A stretch of DNA of 36,124 nt from DAOUEO01 sp963763495 (GTDB lineage: Bacteria; Chloroflexota; Dehalococcoidia; DSTF01; JALHUB01): positions 1 to 36,124 of the forward strand of contig CAVXOY010000002.1 of assembly GCA_963763495.1 (NCBI GenBank). The letters are read 5' to 3'. A program made the position numbers and the translations under genes. The notes under the pieces are model-generated. The model was not told where the DNA came from and made no database searches. It worked only from the letters and a program-made list of their open reading frames with translations. Of the stretch, positions 26,482-35,037 are shown in pieces (position 1 is the stretch's first letter; each line of letters starts with the position of its first letter).

Positions 26482-27315
26482 CTACCACACGTTTCGGAGC
26501 ACGGCATACTCGCGGCGGGGCACGAGCCGGATTGCGCCGCGATTGCAGGCTGTCATGCAGAGGCCGCAGCCGAAGCAGACCATGGGGTCGATGTTCGGCT
26601 TGTCGATGGTCGACTCGTACTTGAGGGCGTTGAACTGGCAGCGACCCAGGCACTCGCCGCAGCCGTTGCACTTCTCGTAGTCCACCTCACAGATGTACTC
26701 ACCCTTCACGAGCTGGTAGTCCAGCCCATAGTCGACGCGCTGGCGGATGGGGACGCAGTCCGGGTAGTCGCAGTTGCAGATGCCGCCGATAAAGTCGCCG
26801 CCCTCCTGCATGGCAATGTGGACCATGCCCCGTTTGTCCCAGTACTCGAGGAACTCAGCGGTCTGCCGGGGGCTCAGGAACTCCACGCCGCCGCGGTAGC
26901 GCTCCGGCCAGCGTTCCCACTTGAACATGCCGGTGCCCACGCCGAGGCAACTGTACTCGTTGATATTCGTCTCTTCTTCGCCGCGGGCAGTCTTGCGGCA
27001 GATGCAGTGCATCGCCGCGAAGGGGGTGCCCATCTCCATCACAAGCTCGATGCAGTCCTTGAGCGGCACGACCTGCGTGCCCGGTTGGGTAGCGTGACGC
27101 TCGTTCATCCCCTTGATGATGGAATGAAATGTCTCCAGGTCGCCGTTGGCCTTCGCCTGGATCGCCGCTGGAAGGCCACCCCCCACATTCTGCGGATCGC
27201 CGCGAAACTCGCTTTTGGCGTCGGGCTCTCGCAGCTTGTACATACGATTGGCGTAGTTCTTGGGATTCTTGTACCAGATGGTGCCATCACCCAGCCAGTC
27301 ACACATCCTACACAC
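26482..27315 (-). CDS. large cysteine-rich protein with C-terminal 2x[4Fe-4S] domain
   Basis: About 277 residues from the GTG at 27315, which follows AAGGAGG (spacing 11). An in-frame ATG at 27372 would add 19 residues but has no ribosome site and lies next to a possible -10. The N-terminal part has VCRMCDWLG, HCICRKTARGEEE and ICNCDYPDCVP, so there are several more Cys pairs than a ferredoxin needs. The C-terminus holds two cluster motifs, CNGCGECLGRCQF and CFGCGLCMTACNRG. No membrane segment is seen. It resembles uncharacterised 4Fe-4S proteins and is probably the electron-transfer or catalytic core of this operon. Substrate and partner are unknown. Confidence 0.83.
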   Translation of the reverse strand: MCRMCDWLGDGTIWYKNPKNYANRMYKLREPDAKSEFRGDPQNVGGGLPAAIQAKANGDLETFHSIIKGMNERHATQPGTQVVPLKDCIELVMEMGTPFAAMHCICRKTARGEEETNINEYSCLGVGTGMFKWERWPERYRGGVEFLSPRQTAEFLEYWDKRGMVHIAMQEGGDFIGGICNCDYPDCVPIRQRVDYGLDYQLVKGEYICEVDYEKCNGCGECLGRCQFNALKYESTIDKPNIDPMVCFGCGLCMTACNRGAIRLVPRREYAVLRNVW

Positions 27316-27373
27316 GGTGTATGGTGCCTCCTTCCCTAGCCGGCCGACGCCCTCGGCGCCGAACTGGGACATA

Positions 27374-27379
27374 AGTATA
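27374..27379 (-). promoter_or_regulatory. possible -10 element of the iron-sulfur operon
   Basis: TATACT on the minus strand lies 58 bases before the GTG at 27315, which would give a leader of about 50 bases. No good -35 is seen. A TTGACA at 27419-27424 on the plus strand in the same divergent region could serve the opposite operon but lacks a good -10. Confidence 0.3.
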
Positions 27380-27530
27380 GCATGATGCGGCCTTGGCAGA
27401 CCCCTCCGTTGTCATGCGTTGACAGGAGGCCGAGCGGGGAATTAAGGTAGAATTGTTCGTCGCCGCGATAGCAGCGCACCACCCCCAATGCCGCCGGCCG
27501 GACCCGGCAGTTCCCCAGGAGGAGGCCCCA

Positions 27531-28723
27531 ATGGGTGACGATAAGATAGCGGTCTACGGCGCCCCCTGGTGCCCCGACTGCATCCGCACCAAGCGTTTCC
27601 TGGACGACCAGCGACTCCCCTACGACTACGTGGACGTGGACAAGAATCCCGGATGCCGCCGCCTTCGTGCGAGAGAAGAACGACGGCAAGCAGATCATCC
27701 CGACTATCATCTTCCCCGACGGCTCCTTCCTGGTCGAGCCCTCGAACGACGAACTCGCCGTCAAGCTGGGCCTGCGACTGAAGGCGCAGCGGACATCGTA
27801 TGACCTCATCATCATCGGTGGCGGGCCGGCCGGCCTGACCGCCGCCATCTACGCCGCCCGCGAGGGAATCGACTGTCTTCTGATCGAGAAGAGCGCCCCC
27901 GGCGGCAACGCCGCCAAGCCCGAGCGCATCGACAACTATCCCGGCTTCCCCGACGGAATCAGCGGCGCCGAGCTGGCCGACCGGATGACTGCCCAGGCCC
28001 GCCGCTTCGGCGTGGAGATACTCTCAGCCGTCCGCGTCGGCGGCATCCGGCGGGATCGGCAGGGACTCCAGCGTCGCCACAGCGCAGGGAGATGAATACA
28101 CGGCCCGCGCCGTCCTCATCGCCGCCGGCTCCCGATACCGACGCCTCGGCGTGCCGGGAGAGGAGCAGTATATCGGCGCCGGCATCCATTTCTGCTCCAC
28201 CTGCGACGGCCCCTTCTACAAGGGGGCTGAAGAACTGGTGGTCATCGGCGGCGGCAACGCCGGAATCGAGGAGGCAATCTCCCTGGCGCGGTTCGCCAAG
28301 ACCGTGCGCATCATCGAATCTCTACCAAAGCTGAGCGCTTCCCAGATACTGCAGCAAGAGGTGCTCGACCAGCCCCGATTCCTGATTCACACGAACACCG
28401 AGGTTACCGAGTTCCAGGGCGACCGCCTGCTCTCCAGCGTCGTCACCAAAGACCGCAGCACCGGCGAGACGCGCACCTTCCATCCCGCCGCCGCCTTCAT
28501 ACTCATCGGCCTGGACCCGAACACCCAGTTCCTCAAGGGAACTCTCGACTTGACCGCAATGGATTCATAGTCACCGGCGCGCTCCTCCCAGACGAGCCTC
28601 CCCGGCGTCTTCGCGGCCGGAGATGTGCGCGCCGGCTCCAACAAGCAGGTAAGCGCGGCGGTGGGAGAAGGAGTATCGGCTCTCCTGGCGATCAAAGAAT
28701 ACCTGGGGGACCACGCTCGCTAA
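27531..28723 (+). CDS. glutaredoxin/thioredoxin-reductase fusion flavoprotein (several frameshifts)
   Basis: The ATG at 27531 follows AGGAGG. The first ~80 residues form a glutaredoxin-like domain with VYGAPWCPDCIRT and IIPTIIFPDGSFLVEP. A thioredoxin reductase-like part follows: FAD motif IIIGGGPAGLTAAIYA, ERIDNYPGFPDGI, redox CSTCDG and VFAAGDVRAGSNKQ, ending at TAA 28723. The frame changes near 27650, 28050-28065, 28550 and 28587; the last two cancel. In the pyridine-nucleotide domain VIGGGNAGIEEA is followed by RIIESLPKLSAS. The family's HRRxxxR motif that grips the NADPH 2'-phosphate is absent, and Glu at this place would fit NADH instead. Probable role: reducing its own glutaredoxin domain or another thiol protein. 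Confidence 0.82.
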
Positions 28724-28798
28724 GGGAGTGAGGCAGTGACCATCCGCTACGAATGGGAGTGCGGGCTCAGGACTTAGGAAGAGAAAGGAGTTCTCGTC

Positions 28799-29132
28799 AT
28801 GGCTGAAGAGAAGGACGGCTTCGAGGCAGTCGCGAGCGAGGACGATATCACGAGAAGGCGAGCTGCTGGGAGTAGACGTCGATGGGCAGCCTGTAGTCCT
28901 GGCAAGAGTGGAGGGCCAGGTCTACGCCATGGGCGGCCTCTGCACCCACATGCACGGTCCCCTCGCCGAAGGGATACTGGAAGGAGACATCCTGGAATGT
29001 CCCATCCACCGAGGCCACTTCAACATCAGGACCGGCGAGGCCGTCAAGCCGCCGCCAAGGGAGCCCGAGCCGGTCTACGACGTCAAGATAGAAGACGGAC
29101 GCATCTGGGTCTCGCGCAAGCCGCGGGGATAG
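28799..29132 (+). CDS. Rieske [2Fe-2S] ferredoxin (one frameshift)
   Basis: The ATG at 28799 follows AAAGGAG and encodes MAEEKDGFEAVASEDD. A one-base shift near 28845-28854 leads to EGELLGVDVDGQPVVLARVE and then the cluster motifs CTHMHGPL and CPIHRGHFN. These supply the two Cys and two His ligands of a Rieske centre. The joined protein is about 110 residues, typical of soluble Rieske ferredoxins of oxygenase-type electron chains. No oxygenase is adjacent. The FAD reductase gene starts 10 bases later and is its natural electron donor. Confidence 0.88.
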
Positions 29133-29141
29133 GCGTGCGCC

Positions 29142-30398
29142 ATGGCCACCTCACCGAGATACGTCATCCTGGGAGCCAGCCTGACCGGTGGCACGGCCGC
29201 CGCGACGCTGCGCAAGGAGGGGTTCGACGGCGAGATCGTCCTCGTCGGCGCTGAGCCTGACCCTCCCTATGAGCGGCCTCCTCTATCCAAGGACTACCTA
29301 CGACGCGAATCGCCGCGCGACAACGTGTTCTTGAATACTCCCCAATACTATGAAGAACAACAGATCGACCTCCGCCTCGGACAGAAGGCCGCGCGCCTGA
29401 ACTCGGCGGAGAAGCGTGTCGTGCTGGACTCGGGCGACGAGCTGGCCTACGACAAGCTCCTGATCGCCACCGGCGTCAACCCCCGCGAGTTGGCGGTACC
29501 CGGCTCTGACCTGCCGGGCGTCACCTATCTGCGGACCCTGCCCCACGCCGACGCCCTGGGCGAGGCCCTGCAAAAGAAACCCCGCGTCCTCGTCGTCGGC
29601 GCCGGCTTCATCGGCTCCGAGGTCGCCGCCTCCGCCCGCTCGCTGGGCTGCGAGGTGACGATGCTCGAGGTTGCACCCGTCCCCCTCGTCCGCGCTCTGG
29701 GGGAGGAGCTCGGCGCCGTCTATGCTGACTTCCACCGCGAGCAGGGAGTGGACGTGCGGACAAACACAGGGATCGCCGAGTTTCGCGGCTCCGGGCGGCT
29801 GGAGGCGGCCGTCACCAGCACCGGCGACGTCATCCCCTGCGACGTGGCAGTCATCGGCGTGGGTGTCGCCCCCAACACCGCGTTCCTCGAAGGATCAGGC
29901 TTGGATCTCCAAAACGGCGTCCTCACGGACGAGTTCTGTCGCACCAACGCTCCCGACGTCTTCGCCGCCGGCGACGTCGCCAACTGGTGGCACCCCACCT
30001 GGCAGGAGCGGCTGCGGCTGGAGCACTACGACAACGCCATCAACCAGGGCGCCGCCGTCGCGAAGAACATGCTCGGCAAGGGCGAGCCCTACGCGCCGGT
30101 ACCCCACTTCTGGTCAGACCAATACGACCTGAACCTTCAATACTTGGGATATGCCAGCCGCTGGGATGAGATCGCTATCCGCGGCAAGCCGTCCGACCAT
30201 TCCTTCAGCGCCTTCTATCTGGCAGACGGCCGGGTTCGCGCCTGTCTCAGCGTCAACCGTTTTCGCGACCAGAAGGCGGCGCGGCGACTCATCAGCGGCG
30301 GAACACCAGTCGACGCCCGGCGGTTATCGGACGAGGCGGTAGACCTGGAGAATAGCCTTCCCGCCCTAGTCCGCGGGAATCGGGAGTTCTACCTATAG
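29142..30398 (+). CDS. FAD-dependent NAD(P)H:ferredoxin reductase
   Basis: 418 residues. The FAD-binding start is YVILGASLTGGTAAATLR, then YERPPLSKDYLR. The NAD(P)H-binding fold is VLVVGAGFIGSEVAASAR, with Glu in TMLEVAPVPL at the end of the second strand, favouring NADH. The second FAD motif is VFAAGDVANWW. A C-terminal reductase domain contains HFWSDQYDLNLQYLG. This is the usual architecture of BphA4/rubredoxin-reductase-type enzymes that feed Rieske or [2Fe-2S] ferredoxins. Its position 10 bases after the Rieske gene supports that pairing. Confidence 0.94.
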   Translation: MATSPRYVILGASLTGGTAAATLRKEGFDGEIVLVGAEPDPPYERPPLSKDYLRRESPRDNVFLNTPQYYEEQQIDLRLGQKAARLNSAEKRVVLDSGDELAYDKLLIATGVNPRELAVPGSDLPGVTYLRTLPHADALGEALQKKPRVLVVGAGFIGSEVAASARSLGCEVTMLEVAPVPLVRALGEELGAVYADFHREQGVDVRTNTGIAEFRGSGRLEAAVTSTGDVIPCDVAVIGVGVAPNTAFLEGSGLDLQNGVLTDEFCRTNAPDVFAAGDVANWWHPTWQERLRLEHYDNAINQGAAVAKNMLGKGEPYAPVPHFWSDQYDLNLQYLGYASRWDEIAIRGKPSDHSFSAFYLADGRVRACLSVNRFRDQKAARRLISGGTPVDARRLSDEAVDLENSLPALVRGNREFYL

Positions 30399-30469
30399 AC
30401 AGACCACGCCGGCGAGCGTACCATCGCCAGTATCGAGTCTCGCTAGGCAGTGCCAAAAGGAGGTGGCCC

Positions 30470-31075
30470 GTGGCAGCCAACTACCCCGTATCCTTCGCTA
30501 TCGCCCGGCCGGAGAAGTTCGAACGTCCGCACGTGTTCTTGCGCATCGTCGTCGTGGCGATCCTTGCCTTCTTGGGCGGCGCGTTCGGCTGGATATTCGG
30601 CCTCACTTACCTTGTTCTTCCCGCCGCCGCCGCGATATTCATATCGCAGAAAGGCGCGGAGAAGTTCCTCGAAGAGGACGGCCCGCGCCTGACCGGCTGG
30701 GTACGCTGGATAGTCGCCCTCTACGCCTATCTGGCCCTCCTCACCGATCGCTTCCCCACCGAGAAGCCGGAAGAGATCGTGCGCCTGGAGATCCAGCCCG
30801 GCGGTAGCCCGACGGTCGGCAGCGCCCTCTTGCGGATAATCCTTGCCATACCCAGCGCCTTCGTGCTCGGCCTCCTGGGCATAGTCTCCGGCGTCATCTG
30901 GATCATCGCCGCCATCATGGTGCTGATTCAGGAGAACTACCCGGCCGGGATGTTCGACTTCCAGTGCGCCGTTCTTCGCTGGCAGGCGCGACTTCTCGGC
31001 TATCAGACGTCGCTCGTCGAGCCCTATCCGCCCTTCGCCGTCGACACCGGGCCGGAGGAGACCGCCGCAGCCTAG
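30470..31075 (+). CDS. DUF4389 membrane protein
   Basis: 201 residues from a GTG with AAAGGAGGTGG upstream. Two hydrophobic regions are visible: residues ~23-60 (FLRIVVVAILAFLGGAFGWI onward) and ~118-150 (LLRIILAIPSAFVLGLLGIV). The C-terminus has YQTSLVEPYPPFAVDTG, matching the YPPF ending common to DUF4389 proteins. The function of this family is unknown. It is the last plus-strand gene before the convergent ABC operon. Confidence 0.85.
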   Translation: MAANYPVSFAIARPEKFERPHVFLRIVVVAILAFLGGAFGWIFGLTYLVLPAAAAIFISQKGAEKFLEEDGPRLTGWVRWIVALYAYLALLTDRFPTEKPEEIVRLEIQPGGSPTVGSALLRIILAIPSAFVLGLLGIVSGVIWIIAAIMVLIQENYPAGMFDFQCAVLRWQARLLGYQTSLVEPYPPFAVDTGPEETAAA

Positions 31076-31123
31076 CGGCCGGTCAAGCCCAGGGGAATGG
31101 CAACAAGGAACTGACCCGCCCGC

Positions 31124-32059
31124 CTAGCGCGTACGCGGATCCAGCGCGTCCCGCAGCCCGTCGCCCAAGAAGGTGAAGCAGAGCATCAGCAGGGCGATGG
31201 CGGCAGCCGGGAAGACGACCACCCAGATGTTGACCTGGATGTACGTATAGCCGTCGGAGACCAGGCGACCTAGGCTGGCCGTTGGCGGCGGCAGCCCAAA
31301 GCCGATGAAGCCAAGCGCCGCCTCGGCAAATATGGCTATCGGTATGCCGAACGTGAAGGCGACGATCACAGGGCCCAGCGTGTTGGGCAGCATATGCCGC
31401 CCCACAATTCGGAAGTTGCTGGCGCCGAGGGCGCGGGCCGCCATAACGTAGTCACGCTCGGCCAGCGACAGCATCTGACCCCGTATCAGCCGGGCAATCG
31501 TCACCCAGTTGACCATGGCGATCGCCAGCATGATCTGGAGACGGGGGTCGCCGAACAACGGCCAGTCACGCCCGACGAGCACTGACCGCATGAGGATGAT
31601 AAAGAGGATGTCGGGAAAGGCGTAGGTGATATCGGTCAGTCGCATTAGGATGTTGTCGCTGGCTCGGCCGCCCAGGGCAGCGCCGACTCCCACAACCACA
31701 CCGATTACCAGGACTATGACCTGCGTGCCCAGCCCGATTTGAAGCGATATCTCGACCCCCGTCAACGTGCGGCTCCAGTTGTCACGCCCCAGGTTGTCCG
31801 TGCCGAAGAAGTACTTTGCCGAGGGTCCCTCTTGTAGATGCTCGTAGTCTTGGTCCTGGTAGGGATCATACCGTCGAATTGTGTTGGTGAAGTGCGCGGC
31901 AACGGCCAGAGCCGACAACAGCACCAGCAGGACGAGAGCTGCCATGGCGAGCCGGTTGCGCCTCAAACGGCGAAACGCGTCCGACCAAAGACCACGCTCG
32001 CGGCTTGGCAACTCCCAATCGACGGGCGGCAACTCTGCGCGTTCTTCTAGTTCCCTCAT
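31124..32059 (-). CDS. ABC transporter permease, DppC/OppC type
   Basis: 311 residues. The N-terminal cytoplasmic arm (LWSDAFRRLRRNRLAMAAL) precedes the first helix, then the family loop FGTDNLGRDNWSRTLTG. The EAA loop that contacts the ATPase is in VMAARALGASNFRIVGRHML. The ending LGDGLRDALDPRTR is diagnostic of DppC/OppC. It forms a heterodimer with the DppB-like protein whose gene it overlaps (ATGA). The downstream neighbour is convergent, so no ATPase gene follows. Confidence 0.94.
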   Translation of the reverse strand: MRELEERAELPPVDWELPSRERGLWSDAFRRLRRNRLAMAALVLLVLLSALAVAAHFTNTIRRYDPYQDQDYEHLQEGPSAKYFFGTDNLGRDNWSRTLTGVEISLQIGLGTQVIVLVIGVVVGVGAALGGRASDNILMRLTDITYAFPDILFIILMRSVLVGRDWPLFGDPRLQIMLAIAMVNWVTIARLIRGQMLSLAERDYVMAARALGASNFRIVGRHMLPNTLGPVIVAFTFGIPIAIFAEAALGFIGFGLPPPTASLGRLVSDGYTYIQVNIWVVVFPAAAIALLMLCFTFLGDGLRDALDPRTR

Positions 32060-33012
32060 CTATAGCGGATACGCGGGTCAAAAACGGCGTAAAGAATGTC
32101 CACAATCAGATTGGCGGAGACAACCACCGCCGTGTAGAAAAGGGTCGCACCCATGATCATCGCGTAATCGCGGCGGATCACAGCGTCGACAAACGCCCTC
32201 CCCACTCCGGGAATGGCGAATGTCTGCTCGATGATGAAAGAGCCGGTAACCAGGACAGCGGCGATCGGCCCCATTATCGTCAGCACCGGGATCATCGCGT
32301 TCTTGACGGTGTGCCGCATGATGACTGCGTACTGGGTTAGTCCCTTGGCATGGGCAGTGCGGATATAGTCCTGGTGCATGACCTCCAGCATGCTTGCCCT
32401 TGTCACGCGCGCGATGTAGGCGGCGGGCAACGTGCTCACCGAGATCACGGGAAGCACCATCTTCTTGAAATGCCAGGCAGACAGATCGAAGGCATCGCTG
32501 AACTGGGTGGGGCCACCCCAGCCCAACACTTGGAACCAGCCCAGCTTGACGGCAAAGATAACGATTAGGAAAGAGGCCAGCACGAAATTGGGGAGGCTGG
32601 CGCCCACCGTGGCGAAGAAGACGCCGACGTAGTCAAGAAATCCATTGTGATTCAACGCCGAGACAACACCCAGCGTTAGTCCCACAACCGCGGACACGAT
32701 GAAGGCAAGAATGCCCAACTGGGCCGTCACGAAGAAGCCATCGCGAATCAGCTCCGAAACGTCCCGGTCACCGCGGAACGACAGGCCGAAATCGAAATGA
32801 AGAATATTCCAGAGATAGGTGAGGTACTGCCGCCACACCGGCTCATCCAGATTGTAGCGCCGGTACAGCGCGTCCACGATGGCTTGGGGCAGCTTCTTCT
32901 CTTGCGTGAAGGGGCCTCCGGGCACCACGTGCATGAGGATGAACGTGATGGTCGCCACCGCCCAGAGAACGGGGATCAGCCATAGGAGGCGTCGTATGAT
33001 GTAGGCAGTCAT
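32056..33012 (-). CDS. ABC transporter permease, DppB/OppB type
   Basis: 318 residues. MTAYIIRRLLWLIPVLWAVA and the P-G-G-P-F segment (HVVPGGPFTQEK) are typical of the family N-terminus. The EAA loop is in YIRTAHAKGLTQYAVIMRHT and the end YAVFDPRIRYR is diagnostic. It imports peptides or similar solutes together with the DppC-like subunit and the binding protein. It is separated from the binding-protein gene by 75 bases containing a strong hairpin. Confidence 0.94.
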   Translation of the reverse strand: MTAYIIRRLLWLIPVLWAVATITFILMHVVPGGPFTQEKKLPQAIVDALYRRYNLDEPVWRQYLTYLWNILHFDFGLSFRGDRDVSELIRDGFFVTAQLGILAFIVSAVVGLTLGVVSALNHNGFLDYVGVFFATVGASLPNFVLASFLIVIFAVKLGWFQVLGWGGPTQFSDAFDLSAWHFKKMVLPVISVSTLPAAYIARVTRASMLEVMHQDYIRTAHAKGLTQYAVIMRHTVKNAMIPVLTIMGPIAAVLVTGSFIIEQTFAIPGVGRAFVDAVIRRDYAMIMGATLFYTAVVVSANLIVDILYAVFDPRIRYR

Positions 33013-33025
33013 AGATACGAGACAG

Positions 33026-33053
33026 CATGAGGCCCGCCGGAGCGGGCCTCATG
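33026..33053 (-). promoter_or_regulatory. strong intercistronic hairpin between binding-protein and permease genes
   Basis: A perfect 12-bp stem (arms CATGAGGCCCGC and its complement) with a 4-base loop, not followed by a T-tract. In binding-protein operons such hairpins usually protect the upstream message or partly attenuate transcription, making more binding protein than permease. Confidence 0.7.
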
Positions 33054-33087
33054 CCCCTCCAAATTTCTGACTATCGATCGCGCAGCT

Positions 33088-34818
33088 CTACTGCGCCTTT
33101 ACAAACCAGCACTCGGGACACCAGTTGCCCGGCATCGCCGCGTCGAGAGAACCGTTGGGCCTGACCCCACCGATCTTCGAGTCAACCAAGTACGGCATGG
33201 CAGTCTGGTAGAGAGGCGCCGCGCCACAGAGCTTGGTGACAATCAGCGTCTCCGCCTCCTGAAGCAGCTTGATGCGTGCGTCGTTGTCCGTCTCCGTGCC
33301 TGCTGCCTTCAGCTTGGCGTCGATGTCGGGGTCGCTGCACTCGTACTGGTTGTTGCCACCACCGGTGTCGAATAGCCCGATAAGCGGGTTCTCCGGGTCA
33401 GGGTAGTCGATCTGCCAGCCACCCGGGAACAACTCGAAACTCTTGGAGTTGAAGGTCTGCGACCTGGTCTTGGCGTCGACAGCTTCGATCGACACGTCAA
33501 TCCCGAGGGTCTCCTTCCAGGCCTTCTGCAGGAACTCCGCCTCTGCCTTGCGGTCCGGCCTGTCGAGGGTGGTGATCTTCAGCCCGGGGAAGCCTTGGCC
33601 ATCCGGGTAGCCGGCGTCGGCCAGAGCCTTCTTCGCCGCCTCCGGGTCGTAGCCGATGATGTCCTCAAAGGGAGCGTTGCCCTGGTGACCGGGTATGCCC
33701 TCCACCAACCAGTAGGTCGCGGGAACATAGGCGTCGTTGTAGACCACCTTGACCAGCGTCGCCCGGTCGATGGCCCGCGAAAGAGCGAGCCGCACGTTGA
33801 AGTCCTTTATGACCTCGTTGTTCATCTGCATCTCGACCGACCAGATGCGGCCGGCAGAGACCTTCACGAACTGGCTCTTCAACGCCGCGTCACCGTCGAC
33901 GGTCGGGATCTCCGCCGCCGGGATCAGGGTCATGTCCAGCTCATCCGTCTGGAAGGCGCGGAACGCGACCTCCGTGTCGTCGATGAACTTGACGGTAATC
34001 TCCTGAAGCGCCGGCTTCGGCTCCAGCGCCCAGTTCGGGTTCGGCTGCAGGGTCACGTGGTCCTTGGGCACGAACTCGGTGAGGATGAACGGCCCGTTGC
34101 CAACGAAGTTGCCGGGCTCGGTCCACTTGTCACCGAACTCCTCGATGACGTCCTGGCGAGCCGGGAAGGTCGCCCACAGCGACATGATAGTCGTGAAGGT
34201 GCTCTTGGGGATCGCCAGAGTGATCTCAAGCGTCAGGTCGTCGATTGCCTTCACTCCCATCGCGTCTCGGAGAGCCGCTTGCTCCTCCGGGGTGCTCTCC
34301 GCCGAGTTGAAGTAGTTGTCGCAGCCGACGATGCCCAGGATGGTGTCACCCAGCAGGTACTGGTAGGGGCCGGCGACTTCGGGGCTGCACTCCCGCTTCA
34401 TGCCGTACTCAAAGTCCTTGGCCGTGAGCGGCTCCCCGTCGGACCACTTGAGGCCGGACTTCAGCTTGACGGTGTAGACATTACCATTGACCGTCGGCTC
34501 GCCGTCGGCCATAGCCGGCACCGCCTCCACCTCATCGGCGTCGCTCAGCACGAGCTGATACAGCCCTCTGTAGAGCATGCGCTCAACGGCGATGTCCTGC
34601 TCAAAGTTGGAGCGATGGGGGTCGAAGAACTCCGGCTCCCCGCTCTGAACGACTATCTTCTGCTGGTCCGCCGGCGCCACGTCTCCCGCGCCTGTCGTCG
34701 CCTTGGGGGTCTCCTTGCCTTCCTCCTCATCATCATCTCCACAACCGACCGTCACCAAGGCCAGTATGGCCACAAGTGCTCCCATGAGCATAAGGAACCA
34801 TAGTTTTCTGTTCCTCAT
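33088..34818 (-). CDS. ABC transporter substrate-binding lipoprotein (SBP family 5)
   Basis: 576 residues. The signal peptide ends in a lipobox LVTVGC followed by acidic DDDEEEGKE, so the mature protein is a membrane-anchored lipoprotein. Family 5 features are QSGEPEFFDPHRSN, LKSGLKWSDGEPLTAKDFEY, NVRLALSRAIDRATLV and GWQIDYPDPENPL. It captures oligopeptides or similar solutes and hands them to the DppBC-type permease encoded downstream. The ATG has CAAGGAGG upstream. A promoter overlapped by a palindrome lies about 110-135 bases upstream, suggesting repression. Confidence 0.95.
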   Translation of the reverse strand: MRNRKLWFLMLMGALVAILALVTVGCGDDDEEEGKETPKATTGAGDVAPADQQKIVVQSGEPEFFDPHRSNFEQDIAVERMLYRGLYQLVLSDADEVEAVPAMADGEPTVNGNVYTVKLKSGLKWSDGEPLTAKDFEYGMKRECSPEVAGPYQYLLGDTILGIVGCDNYFNSAESTPEEQAALRDAMGVKAIDDLTLEITLAIPKSTFTTIMSLWATFPARQDVIEEFGDKWTEPGNFVGNGPFILTEFVPKDHVTLQPNPNWALEPKPALQEITVKFIDDTEVAFRAFQTDELDMTLIPAAEIPTVDGDAALKSQFVKVSAGRIWSVEMQMNNEVIKDFNVRLALSRAIDRATLVKVVYNDAYVPATYWLVEGIPGHQGNAPFEDIIGYDPEAAKKALADAGYPDGQGFPGLKITTLDRPDRKAEAEFLQKAWKETLGIDVSIEAVDAKTRSQTFNSKSFELFPGGWQIDYPDPENPLIGLFDTGGGNNQYECSDPDIDAKLKAAGTETDNDARIKLLQEAETLIVTKLCGAAPLYQTAMPYLVDSKIGGVRPNGSLDAAMPGNWCPECWFVKAQ

Positions 34819-34920
34819 AGGTCGTCCTCCTTGAACCTGTTTTTCGATTTGTAGTATCGAGCCATCAGAGTTGCTTCGAACGGCCCAACCTCCTTTCGAA
34901 TGCTGTCACCGATTCCTTCG

Positions 34921-34937
34921 TTGCATTAATAATGCAA
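34921..34937. promoter_or_regulatory. operator-like palindrome upstream of the ABC operon
   Basis: TTGCATTAATAATGCAA is a perfect 8-bp inverted repeat around one central base. It is AT-rich in an otherwise GC-rich window and covers the proposed -10 of the binding-protein gene, the position expected for a repressor. Confidence 0.6.
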
Positions 34938-34954
34938 GATTAACCCAATATGAA
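34926..34954 (-). promoter_or_regulatory. candidate promoter of the ABC operon
   Basis: TTCATA (34949-34954) and TATTAA (34926-34931) on the minus strand are 17 bases apart, about 108 bases before the ATG. Each matches consensus at four of six positions; the -10 lies in the palindrome. Confidence 0.4.
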
Positions 34955-34962
34955 CTGGTTGT

Positions 34963-34993
34963 CGAGTGGCTACAGGTTGCCGCAAGCCACTCG
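34963..34993 (-). terminator. inverted repeat downstream of the acs-like gene
   Basis: CGAGTGGCT and AGCCACTCG are perfect 9-bp arms separated by 13 bases, located 45 bases after the stop of the acetyl-CoA synthetase gene. No T-tract follows, so it could be a factor-dependent terminator or a second regulatory site for the ABC operon. Confidence 0.4.
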
Positions 34994-35037
34994 CTCCCAT
35001 CTTGGCGCTGTCCAGAATGCAGACCGGCCTACTGCTT

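Noticed and set aside
27531..28723. Programmed frameshifting in the Grx-TrxR gene
   Set aside because: There are several breaks in both directions without slippery heptamers, matching the general indel pattern of the window.
28737..28778. Thirteen-codon GTG frame (MTIRYEWECGLRT) before the Rieske gene
   Set aside because: Too short to support; it could be a leader peptide or a broken fragment, with nothing to decide.
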